13,731 bases of DNA from Halobacteriales archaeon QH_10_65_19 (GTDB lineage Archaea > Halobacteriota > Halobacteria > Halobacteriales > Haloarculaceae): positions 1 through 13,731 of the forward strand of contig PXQK01000108.1 in NCBI GenBank assembly GCA_003022085.1, written 5' to 3'. The notes under the pieces were generated by a model, which saw nothing but the letters and a program-made list of their open reading frames with translations, was not told the origin of the DNA and did not search any database. This document shows, piece by piece, positions 7,426-13,731 of the stretch (its first letter is position 1; each line of letters opens with the position of its first letter). Made by a program: the position numbers and the translations under genes.

Positions 7426-9150
7426 ATGGGCGAACGTAACGTCGTCGGTGCGCCCTCCGAGGAGTGGGAGCAGTACCGCGGCGCACCGACCGGGACGGAG
7501 ATCGAGTGTGAGGGGTGGCGTCAGGAAGCAGCCCTCCGGCTGCTGAACAACAACCTGGATCCCGAGGTGGCCGAACGACCGGAAGACCTCGTCGTGTACG
7601 GCGGCGTCGGTCGGGCAGCGCGCTCCTGGGACGCCTACGATACGATTCTCGCGGAGCTGCGCGACCTGGCGGACGACGAGACGCTGCTCGTCCAGTCGGG
7701 CAAACCGGTCGGGCGGATCAGGACACACGAGCGCGCGCCGCGGGTCCTGCTCGCCAACACCAACATCGTCAGCAAGTACGACACCTACGAGCAGTTTCGG
7801 ACGTTCGAGGAGCAGGGACTGACTGTCATGTCGAACTACACGGCGGGGTCGTGGGCCTACATCGGGGCACAGGGCGTCCTCGAGGGGACCTACGAAACCC
7901 TCGCGGAGTGTGCCCGCCAACAGTTCGACGGGACACTGGCGGGGCGGGTCGTCGTCACCGCCGGACTCGGCGGAATGGGGGGGAACCAGCCCCTCGCGAC
8001 GACGATGAACAGCGGCGTCTGTCTCGTCGCGGAGGTCAGCGAGGAACGCATCGACCGCCGCATCGCCGAGGGGTACTGTCAGGAACGCATCGAGGAGGTC
8101 GACGAGGCCATCGACCGTGCGTGGGCGGCCGCCGAGGCGGGTGACGCCGTCAGCGTCGCGGTCCCGGCCAACGCCGTAACCCTCCTGGAACGGCTGCTCG
8201 ACCGCGGGCTGGTTCCGGACGTGCTGACCGACATGACGACAGCCCACGACGAACTGGAGGGGTACTACCCGGCTGGGTACACCGCCCGGGAGGCAGACGA
8301 GCTTCGGGACGCCGATCCGGAGAGGTACGTCGAGGAGTCACTCGACACAATGGAGCGCCACGTCGACGCGATGCTCGGGCTCCAGGAACGGGGCGCGGCT
8401 ACCTTCGCCTACGGGAACAACATCCGCGGCAAGGTCGCGGCCGAGCGCGACCGCGACGACGCGTTCGACATCCCGGGGTTCGCACCGGAGTACGTGCGTC
8501 CGCTGTTCTGCCGCGGGCGGGGACCGTTCCGGTGGGTCGCGCTCTCGGGCGACCCCGCCGACATCGAGCGGACCGACGAACTCGTCACGGAGGTCACCGA
8601 CGACGAGACGCTCCACCAGTGGATCGACCTCGCGAACGAGCACGTCGAGTTCCAGGGGCTTCCCGCGCGGATCTGCTGGCTGGGCTACCGCGCCGACGAC
8701 GACGGCATCTCCGAGCGCGCCCGGTTCGCACTCCGGGCGAACGAACTCGTCGCCGAGGGGGAGCTCGCCGCCCCGATCGTGGTCACCCGCGATCAGCTCG
8801 ACGGCGGCAGTATCGCCAGCCCGAACGAGGCGACAGAGGCCATGCGTGACGGCTCCGACGCAATCGCGGACTGGCCGATGCTGAACGCGCTGCTGAACTG
8901 TGCCGCGGGTGCGGACATCGTCTCGATCCACGGGAGTGCGGGCGCGGTCGGCGAAGTGACAAGCACGAACAACCACGTCGTGCTCGACGGGTCCGACCTC
9001 GCCGCCGAGAAGGCCCGCCGGGTCTTCGACGCCGACCCCGCGTCCGCCGTGTTCCGCCACGCCGACGCCGGCTACGAGGCAGCGCTGGACGAGGCCGACC
9101 GGTCGGGGATTCACGTCCCGATGCGCGAGGAGGAGGATGAGGACTCGTGA
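7426..9150 (+). CDS. Urocanate hydratase family protein, divergent at substrate-side motifs
   Basis: This 574-aa protein is full length for the urocanase family, which uses tightly bound NAD+ to hydrate urocanate to imidazolonepropionate. Strongly conserved blocks are GWRQEAALRLLNNNLDPEVA (30-49), DDETLLVQSGKPVG (83-96), the NAD loop AGLGGMGGNQPLA (179-191), FCRGRGPFRWVALSGDP (361-377) with the lid Cys362, and ASPNEATEAMRDGSDAIADW (464-483). Several usually fixed motifs differ: YGQMTAGSW is MSNYTAGSW (135-143), TDQTSAHDPLNGY is TDMTTAHDELEGY (268-280), and HHGGGVGMGYSQH is replaced around HGSAGAVGEV (502-511). A related substrate such as thiourocanate or an N-methylurocanate is therefore likely. 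The stop overlaps the start of the hydantoinase gene by 4 bp, so the two products probably act in sequence. Confidence 0.9.
   Translation: MGERNVVGAPSEEWEQYRGAPTGTEIECEGWRQEAALRLLNNNLDPEVAERPEDLVVYGGVGRAARSWDAYDTILAELRDLADDETLLVQSGKPVGRIRTHERAPRVLLANTNIVSKYDTYEQFRTFEEQGLTVMSNYTAGSWAYIGAQGVLEGTYETLAECARQQFDGTLAGRVVVTAGLGGMGGNQPLATTMNSGVCLVAEVSEERIDRRIAEGYCQERIEEVDEAIDRAWAAAEAGDAVSVAVPANAVTLLERLLDRGLVPDVLTDMTTAHDELEGYYPAGYTAREADELRDADPERYVEESLDTMERHVDAMLGLQERGAATFAYGNNIRGKVAAERDRDDAFDIPGFAPEYVRPLFCRGRGPFRWVALSGDPADIERTDELVTEVTDDETLHQWIDLANEHVEFQGLPARICWLGYRADDDGISERARFALRANELVAEGELAAPIVVTRDQLDGGSIASPNEATEAMRDGSDAIADWPMLNALLNCAAGADIVSIHGSAGAVGEVTSTNNHVVLDGSDLAAEKARRVFDADPASAVFRHADAGYEAALDEADRSGIHVPMREEEDEDS
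9132..9140 (+). promoter_or_regulatory. Shine-Dalgarno for the GTG start of the hydantoinase gene
   Basis: GGAGGATGA, inside the 3' end of the urocanase-like gene, closely matches the anti-16S consensus and ends 6 nt before the GTG at 9147. It supports the GTG start and translational coupling through the GTGA overlap (9147-9150). It stands out because the other genes here look mostly leaderless. Confidence 0.65.
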
Positions 9151-10568
9151 GCCCGACCGACGACGAACCGGCCCGACCCCGCGGGGACGACCACGACCTC
9201 GTGGTCGCGAACGGAACCGTCGTCTCTCCGGAACAGGGTCGGTTCCGGGCGGACGTGGCAGCCGACAACGGACAGGTCAGTCACATCGCCGCGCCGGGGA
9301 CACTCGACGGGGAGACCGTCGTCGACGCGTCGGGCAACTACGTCCTCCCGGGAGTCGTCGACCCGCACGTCCACCACGGGCTGTTTCGCCCGCTCGCGGC
9401 CGAGGCCGACACCGAATCCCGGTCCGGCCTCGTCGGCGGCGTCACCACGACCGGCAACATCTTCCGGCGGGGGGAGCCCTACTCGGAGATCATGGAGGGG
9501 TACATGACGACCGCAGAGGAGAACTACCGCCACGACTACTTCTTCACGCTCGGACTGCTCTACGACACACACGTCGCAGAGATCCCCGACATCGTCTCGG
9601 AGCTGGGTATCACCTCGTTCAAGTGGTACGGCAACTACAAGCTCCAGGCCGCCGACCGGTTCGACCTGAAGCGCAACCTGCTCGACGACGTCGCCGACCG
9701 GTTCGTGCAGCGCCTCGCCGGGCTGGACGCGCCGACGACCCTCGCGTACCACGCGGAAAACGCCGAAATAACCGAGCGGCTAACGCGCGAACTCAGGGAG
9801 GCCGGTGCCGACGGCTACGAGGCCATCGTCGAGAAGTTCCCGGGCTACGCCGAGGCACAGGCCGCCGTCGCGGGTGCGAACCTCGCCCGCCAGCACGGCT
9901 ACGACGACGAGTTCTACGTCGTCCACGTGAGTTCCCGGAAGACCGCCGCGAATCTCGCGGAGCTGCAGTCGCTTGGCTACGGCGTGACCGCCGAAACCTG
10001 TACACACTACCTCGCGCTCACTGCCGAGGAGTGTGACCAGCGCATGCGCATCAACCCGCCAGTCCGTTCGCAGGCCGATCAGGACGCCCTCTGGACCCAC
10101 CTCCGGGAGGGGACCATCGACTGTGTCGGCACCGACCACATCGCCAACACGCGGGAGGAGAAACTCGGCGATGACATCTGGGACGGCCTGTGGGGGTCGC
10201 CCTCCAGTGCGACGATGCTCCCGCTGGTCCTCTCCGAGGGCGTCAACGAGGGCCGCCTCTCCCTGGAGCGGGCTGCCGCGGTGACGAGCACGAACAGCGC
10301 GAAAGCCTACGACCTGCACCCAAAGAAAGGGGCGATCCGCGTCGGCAGCGACGCCGACCTCGTGGTCGTCGACCTGGAGGAGACCAGGACCGTGACGCCC
10401 GGGTTGCTGCAGAGCGCCGCCGATTACACGATGTACGAGGGCCGGGAAGTCACGGGGTGGCCGACACAGACGATCGTCCGTGGCACGCTCGCCTACGACC
10501 GCGGTGAGGTGCTCGCCCAGCCGGGCCACGGACGCCACGCAACCCGTCCCCTCTCCCGCGTGGAGTGA
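9147..10568 (+). CDS. Hydantoinase/dihydropyrimidinase-family cyclic amidohydrolase
   Basis: This 473-aa amidohydrolase belongs to the D-hydantoinase/dihydropyrimidinase/allantoinase branch, which opens cyclic imide or amide rings using two zinc ions. All metal ligands are visible: His74 and His76 in VVDPHVHHG, the carbamylated Lys159 in SFKWYGNYK, His202 in YHAEN, His260 in VVHVSSRKTA and Asp330 in GTDHIA. It starts at GTG with a strong Shine-Dalgarno and a 4-bp overlap with the urocanase-like gene. In the ordinary histidine pathway this position would be taken by imidazolonepropionase (HutI), also an amidohydrolase but from a different branch. The likely role here is to open a hydantoin or thiohydantoin ring bearing a propionate side chain, giving an N-carbamoyl or N-thiocarbamoyl glutamate. 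Allantoinase or dihydropyrimidinase activity is possible, but context argues against it. Confidence 0.87.
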   Translation: MSPTDDEPARPRGDDHDLVVANGTVVSPEQGRFRADVAADNGQVSHIAAPGTLDGETVVDASGNYVLPGVVDPHVHHGLFRPLAAEADTESRSGLVGGVTTTGNIFRRGEPYSEIMEGYMTTAEENYRHDYFFTLGLLYDTHVAEIPDIVSELGITSFKWYGNYKLQAADRFDLKRNLLDDVADRFVQRLAGLDAPTTLAYHAENAEITERLTRELREAGADGYEAIVEKFPGYAEAQAAVAGANLARQHGYDDEFYVVHVSSRKTAANLAELQSLGYGVTAETCTHYLALTAEECDQRMRINPPVRSQADQDALWTHLREGTIDCVGTDHIANTREEKLGDDIWDGLWGSPSSATMLPLVLSEGVNEGRLSLERAAAVTSTNSAKAYDLHPKKGAIRVGSDADLVVVDLEETRTVTPGLLQSAADYTMYEGREVTGWPTQTIVRGTLAYDRGEVLAQPGHGRHATRPLSRVE

Positions 10569-10584
10569 TAGACGGAGAGCCGGC

Positions 10585-10645
10585 CGTCTCACTCCCCGGC
10601 GCGGGGCAATAGACCCGGTGCCCGTCGTCTCACTCCCCGGCGCGG
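10585..10645. repeat. 20-bp direct repeat at the 3' end of the D-aminoacylase-like gene
   Basis: The 20-mer CGTCTCACTCCCCGGCGCGG occurs at 10585-10604 and again at 10626-10645. The right copy contains the last codons and stop (Arg-Ala-Gly-Glu-stop) of the minus-strand D-aminoacylase-like gene; the left copy repeats that gene end in the convergent spacer. The left copy also contains a small CCCC-GGCGC-GGGG hairpin (10594-10606). It looks like a local duplication of the gene tail and could act as a bidirectional termination region. Confidence 0.7.
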
Positions 10646-12234
10646 ATCGTCGCACCGGGCGTCCGGCCGGTCGTCTCCCCGTGCCGGACGACCGCTTCAC
10701 CGCCGACGAACACCTCATAGATACCCCGCGGGTGCTGTTTCGGGTCGTCGTAGGTCGCGGGCGACTCGACGGCGTCGGGGTCGAAGACCACCAGGTCCGC
10801 GTCTGCCCCCGGACGGATCAGCCCCTTCCCCTGGAGACCCATCGACCGGGCCGGCAGCGAGGTCATCTTCCGGACGGCCATCTCCAGTGACAGCAGGTTC
10901 TCCTCGCGGACGTACGTGCCGAGCACCTTCGGGAACGACCCGTACACCCGCGGATGTGGCTTGCCGCCGAACAGCCCATCGGTGATGACGTTTACGCGCT
11001 CGGAGGCCAGGATCGCCCGGACGTCGTCCTCGTCGATGAAGTGGTTGAGGATGCTCACGCCCATCTCCTCTGTGGCCAGCAGGTCACAGACCGCGTAGAC
11101 GGGGTTTGTCTCCCACCGCGAGGCGATCTCGGCGATAGACAGCCCCTGGAGCTCCTCGTTGTCCGTGGACTGGACGTTCGTGACCACGACGCTGTCCCAC
11201 CCCGAGTACGCGCCGGGGTTGTCCCAGCCGTCGATGCGATACTGTTCGATGTCCCTGCGGATGCGTTCCCGTGCCTCCTCGTCCCGGAGATACTCGATTG
11301 CCTGCTCTGGGCCCTCGGCGTGGACCCAGGGTGGGAGTACGTACGACAGGAGCGTGCTGCTCGCGGTGTAGGGGTACTGGTCGGCGGTGAGCTCGACGCC
11401 ACGCTCGCGGGCGGCCTCCACGAGTGCCAGCGCACGGTCGGTCTTGCCGTGCTGGGGCGGGCCGCCGAGTTTGAAATGCGAGAGGTGCAGCGGGACGTCC
11501 TCGGCGGCACCGATGTCGACGAACTCGTCGAGCGCGTCCCAGATTCCCGCCCGCTCGCTTCTGATGTGGGCAACGAACGGCCGACCGACGGGCCGGAGTT
11601 CCGCGGCCAGCGCCCGGAGTTCCGCGGTGTCGGCGTACGAACAGGGCGTGATTACAAGCGCCGTCGAGAGTCCGAGCGCTCCCTCGGCGAGGGACGCCTC
11701 GACCAGGTCCCGCATCTCCTCGAGTTCGGCGTCGGTCGGCTCGCTGTCGTCCATTCCCATAACTTCGAACCGGACAGTCCCCTGGCCGACGAGCGTGCCG
11801 ACGTTGGGCGCGACGCCGTCGGCTTCGACCGCGTCGAGGTAGTCGCCGACACTCCCCCACGTCCACTCGCGGTCGGTCGTCCCCGCGAGCCCGCTCAGCT
11901 GCTCCGCCCAGTCCTCGGGGGCACCGTCGCGGTGGAGTGGGGCCATCGAGAACCCGTCCTGGCCGAGAATCTCGGTCGTGATGCCCTGCCTGGTTTTCGG
12001 CGCCAGTATCGCGTCCTCGAACAGCTGCAGGTCCGAGTGCGAGTGCGTATCGATGAACCCCGGGCAGAGAACGTCACCGTCGACGTCGACCCGTTGCTCG
12101 GCTGCATCGTCGGGGTCGGGCCGCTGCGAGACACACGCGATCGTGCCGTCGCTGACGCCGACCGACCCCCGGAACCAGGGCGCGCCGGTTCCGTCGACGA
12201 TCCGGGCGTTCACGAACAGCGTGTCTACGGTCAT
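10630..12234 (-). CDS. D-aminoacylase-family (N-acyl-D-amino-acid deacylase-like) amidohydrolase
   Basis: This 534-aa protein belongs to the D-aminoacylase branch of the amidohydrolase superfamily, which hydrolyses N-acyl amino acids. Motifs in order are PGFIDTHSHSD (58-68) with metal ligands His64 and His66, then GQDGFSMAP (91-99), AHIRSE with His223, LSHFK with His253, and VITDGLFG with Asp419. In characterised D-aminoacylases the third motif is GNCGxS and its Cys bridges the metals; here that residue is Asp93. The start at 12234 (MTVDTLF) is chosen because family similarity begins there; the 35-residue upstream extension has none. The gene converges on the hydantoinase with a 61-bp spacer. 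Removal of an N-carbamoyl-type group from glutamate made by the hydantoinase is a plausible role by context, as N-acyl-D-glutamate deacylases belong to this family. Substrate and stereochemistry are unproven. Confidence 0.87.
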   Translation of the reverse strand: MTVDTLFVNARIVDGTGAPWFRGSVGVSDGTIACVSQRPDPDDAAEQRVDVDGDVLCPGFIDTHSHSDLQLFEDAILAPKTRQGITTEILGQDGFSMAPLHRDGAPEDWAEQLSGLAGTTDREWTWGSVGDYLDAVEADGVAPNVGTLVGQGTVRFEVMGMDDSEPTDAELEEMRDLVEASLAEGALGLSTALVITPCSYADTAELRALAAELRPVGRPFVAHIRSERAGIWDALDEFVDIGAAEDVPLHLSHFKLGGPPQHGKTDRALALVEAARERGVELTADQYPYTASSTLLSYVLPPWVHAEGPEQAIEYLRDEEARERIRRDIEQYRIDGWDNPGAYSGWDSVVVTNVQSTDNEELQGLSIAEIASRWETNPVYAVCDLLATEEMGVSILNHFIDEDDVRAILASERVNVITDGLFGGKPHPRVYGSFPKVLGTYVREENLLSLEMAVRKMTSLPARSMGLQGKGLIRPGADADLVVFDPDAVESPATYDDPKQHPRGIYEVFVGGEAVVRHGETTGRTPGATIRAGE

Positions 12235-12365
12235 GCCACGCCCTACTGCCGACCGCGACAAAAAGCTATGGCCCGCGCTGTGGGGACTGGATCCGTCGAT
12301 CGATTTAAGCCACTCGCAGTGTACTGTCGCGGTATGCATCTGGCTACGGTACGCAGGGGGCGACG
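12235..12365. promoter_or_regulatory. Divergent promoter region (D-aminoacylase-like gene / HAL-like gene 2)
   Basis: This 131-bp spacer separates divergent starts at 12234 (minus) and 12366 (plus). On the minus strand CTTTTTG (12266-12260) sits about 26 nt before its ATG. On the plus strand TTTAAG (12304-12309) is a fair TATA match but is nearly 60 nt from the HAL-like ATG. It is 25-30 nt from an out-of-frame ATG at 12334 that opens an 11-codon leader reading frame. GGGGG at 12356-12360 may serve as a weak ribosome-binding site for the HAL-like gene. Confidence 0.4.
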
Positions 12366-12369
12366 ATGA
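12334..12369 (+). CDS. Possible 11-residue leader ORF upstream of HAL-like gene 2
   Basis: The reading frame MHLATVRRGRR begins at the position expected for the 5' end of a transcript driven by the TTTAAG box at 12304-12309. Its stop overlaps the ATG of the HAL-like gene as ATGA (12366-12369), the arrangement that allows termination-reinitiation. It could be a translated leader that couples to the lyase, or a chance frame. No homology can be claimed for so short a peptide. Confidence 0.25.
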   Translation: MHLATVRRGRR

Positions 12370-13731
12370 CCGTCACCCTGGGTCGCGACCTGTCTGTCGA
12401 GGACCTGGTGTCGGTGGTCAGAGACGGGGAACGCGTCGTCCTCGGCGAGGAGGCACGCGAGGCGATGGCCGAGAGCCGCGCCGTTGTCGATGGTATCGTC
12501 GAGTCGAACGACCGGCCGGTGTACGGGGTCAACACCGGCTTCGGCGACCTGTACGACGTGGCAATCGATCCCGACGACGAGCGCGAACTCCAGCGGAACC
12601 TGCTCTACGCGAACACGACGGTCGGCGACCCGCTCCCGGTCGAGGAGGTGCGGGCAGCCGTGCTCGCCAGGGCAGCCGTCTTCGCGGCCGGCTACTCCGG
12701 CGTGCGACCGGTCGTCGTCGAGCGACTGCTGGCGTGTCTGAACGCCGGCGTCCATCCCGTACTCGGCGGCGGCGGTAACAGCGACGATTACGGGGCAAAC
12801 GCGACAGTCGGGTACGTGCTCGCCGGCAACGGCGAGGCGTTCTACGAGGGAAAGCGCCTGCCCGCCGAGGAGGCGCTGCGTGCCGGCGGGGTCGACCCGC
12901 TCACGGTCGAACCCAAGGAAGGGCTGCCACTGATGGACGGACCGGGCCTGATGACCGGACGGCTCGGGCTGGCGGTCCACGACACGAGCCGGCTTCTGGC
13001 TGCCGCCGACGTCGCGAGCGCCTGTACGTTCGCGCTGATCGGGGAACAGCCAAGCGCGTTCTCGCCGCGGGTGGCCGACGTTCGACCACACGACGGCGAC
13101 GCGACGAGTGCCCGTATCGTCCGCGAGACACTCGCCCTCGAGACGGAGACGGACGCGACCGTCGCACAGGACCCCCTCTCGATCCGGACGGTCCCGCAGA
13201 TCCACGGGAGCGCGCGGGAGGCACTGGCGAACACCCGGTCGGTGGCAGAGACCGAACTGGGAGGCGTCGGCGACAACCCGCTGGTGTTTCCCGACGGCGT
13301 CGTGCTGTCGTGTGGCGGGTTCAACGGTCAGCACGTCGCCGCCGCCGCGGACGCGCTGGCACGGTCGCTCGTGAAACTCGGCCACGCCAGCGAGAAGCGG
13401 GCCAACCTCTACGTGCACGGCGAGGGCGAGTCACCGCCGTTCGTCGCGGGCGACCCGGGGCTGGAGTCCGGGCTGGTCCGTGTCCACTACTCCGCCGCCT
13501 CGCTCGTCCGCGAGGCTGGCACGCTCGCCGCTGCGAGCGACCGGAACTCCGTTGTCTCTGCGGGACAGGAGGACGTCCAGAGTATCGGAACGGTCGCGAC
13601 CGACCACCTCGCGACGACCGTAGAGAAGATCCGGGCTGTCATCGCCATCGAACTGCTGTGTGCGATCGAAGTCCGGCGGGTAACCGGCGCTACCCTCCCG
13701 GACCGGGCGGCGGCGATCGTCGACGGCCTCG
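12366..13731 (+). CDS. HAL-fold lyase homologue 2 lacking the MIO triad (partial at right edge)
   Basis: 455 residues are present before the window ends without a stop; about 45-60 are probably missing. It is clearly a paralogue of the upstream HAL-like protein: PVYGVNTGFGDL (51-62, Tyr53), HPVLGGGGNSDDYGANATVG (130-149), AQDPLSIRTVPQIHGS (267-282, Gln268, Arg274), GGFNGQHVA (317-325) and SAGQEDVQS (398-406, Glu402). The MIO triad is again replaced by Asn-Ser-Asp (138-140) and the catalytic Tyr by Leu271. It departs further from HAL than its partner: the conserved His after the NLL motif is Asn83 and the KEGLALINGT Asn is Asp191. Active sites in this fold are built from three subunits of a tetramer, so the paralogues could form mixed oligomers or serve different substrates. 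It is divergent from the D-aminoacylase-like gene and therefore probably co-regulated with it. Confidence 0.88.
   Translation, partial: MTVTLGRDLSVEDLVSVVRDGERVVLGEEAREAMAESRAVVDGIVESNDRPVYGVNTGFGDLYDVAIDPDDERELQRNLLYANTTVGDPLPVEEVRAAVLARAAVFAAGYSGVRPVVVERLLACLNAGVHPVLGGGGNSDDYGANATVGYVLAGNGEAFYEGKRLPAEEALRAGGVDPLTVEPKEGLPLMDGPGLMTGRLGLAVHDTSRLLAAADVASACTFALIGEQPSAFSPRVADVRPHDGDATSARIVRETLALETETDATVAQDPLSIRTVPQIHGSAREALANTRSVAETELGGVGDNPLVFPDGVVLSCGGFNGQHVAAAADALARSLVKLGHASEKRANLYVHGEGESPPFVAGDPGLESGLVRVHYSAASLVREAGTLAAASDRNSVVSAGQEDVQSIGTVATDHLATTVEKIRAVIAIELLCAIEVRRVTGATLPDRAAAIVDGL

Noticed and set aside
9137..10036. Alternative ATG frame beginning inside the 3' end of the urocanase-like gene
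   Set aside because: It is out of frame with the hydantoinase and gives an Arg-rich product without motifs. The GTG at 9147 with its Shine-Dalgarno fits.
10614..10659. Inverted repeat CCCGGTG ... CACCGGG around the end of the D-aminoacylase-like gene
   Set aside because: Only seven base pairs with a 32-nt loop in very GC-rich DNA; too likely by chance to call a structure.
10954..12369. Long plus-strand open frame (471 codons) opposite the D-aminoacylase-like gene
   Set aside because: Antisense shadow in GC-rich DNA. It has no recognisable motifs, while the opposite strand encodes a complete amidohydrolase.
12243..13418. Long minus-strand open frame (391 codons) opposite HAL-like gene 2
   Set aside because: Shadow frame with low-complexity composition; the plus strand shows clear HAL-family motifs throughout.

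Overview
The window reads as the chromosome of a halophilic archaeon (class Halobacteria). The supporting signs are high GC with Asp/Glu-rich proteins, a twin-arginine lipoprotein signal on the solute-binding protein, and TATA-like boxes (TTTATAA, TTTTATT) about 25-32 nt upstream of start codons that mostly lack a Shine-Dalgarno, the pattern of leaderless haloarchaeal transcripts. The genus cannot be fixed from the sequence alone.

Layout from left to right: a Tat-exported family-5 ABC solute-binding lipoprotein (minus strand); a divergent remnant of a carboxymuconolactone-decarboxylase/AhpD-type gene; an ornithine-cyclodeaminase/mu-crystallin family protein (plus); a convergent fusion of FAD amine oxidase and aminomethyltransferase domains of the dimethylglycine/sarcosine dehydrogenase type (minus), whose last ~50 residues look replaced; a histidine-ammonia-lyase (HAL) fold protein (plus); a urocanase homologue with its own promoter, translationally coupled to a hydantoinase/dihydropyrimidinase-family amidohydrolase (plus); a convergent D-aminoacylase-family amidohydrolase (minus); and a second, divergent HAL-fold protein that runs off the right edge (plus).

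The central observation is that neither HAL homologue has the Ala-Ser-Gly triad that cyclises into the MIO electrophile. At that place both carry Gly-Gly-Asn-Ser-Asp, and both replace the catalytic Tyr of the QDxYSxR motif with Leu. They are therefore unlikely to be ordinary histidine ammonia-lyases, although automatic annotation would name them hutH. The urocanase homologue keeps its NAD and lid motifs but differs at substrate-side motifs, and a hydantoinase stands where hutI would be expected. Together with an uptake protein and an N-methylamine dehydrogenase, this suggests a catabolic pathway for a modified histidine. Ergothioneine (trimethylated 2-thiohistidine) or another N-methylated histidine is the leading hypothesis: elimination of an amine without MIO, hydration of a modified urocanate, opening of the (thio)hydantoin ring, and removal of the N-acyl or N-carbamoyl group to give glutamate. 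The chemistry is inferred from families and context, not proven.

No RNA genes, insertion sequences or CRISPR arrays were seen. The genes are tightly packed; no gene-free stretch exceeds about 135 bp.
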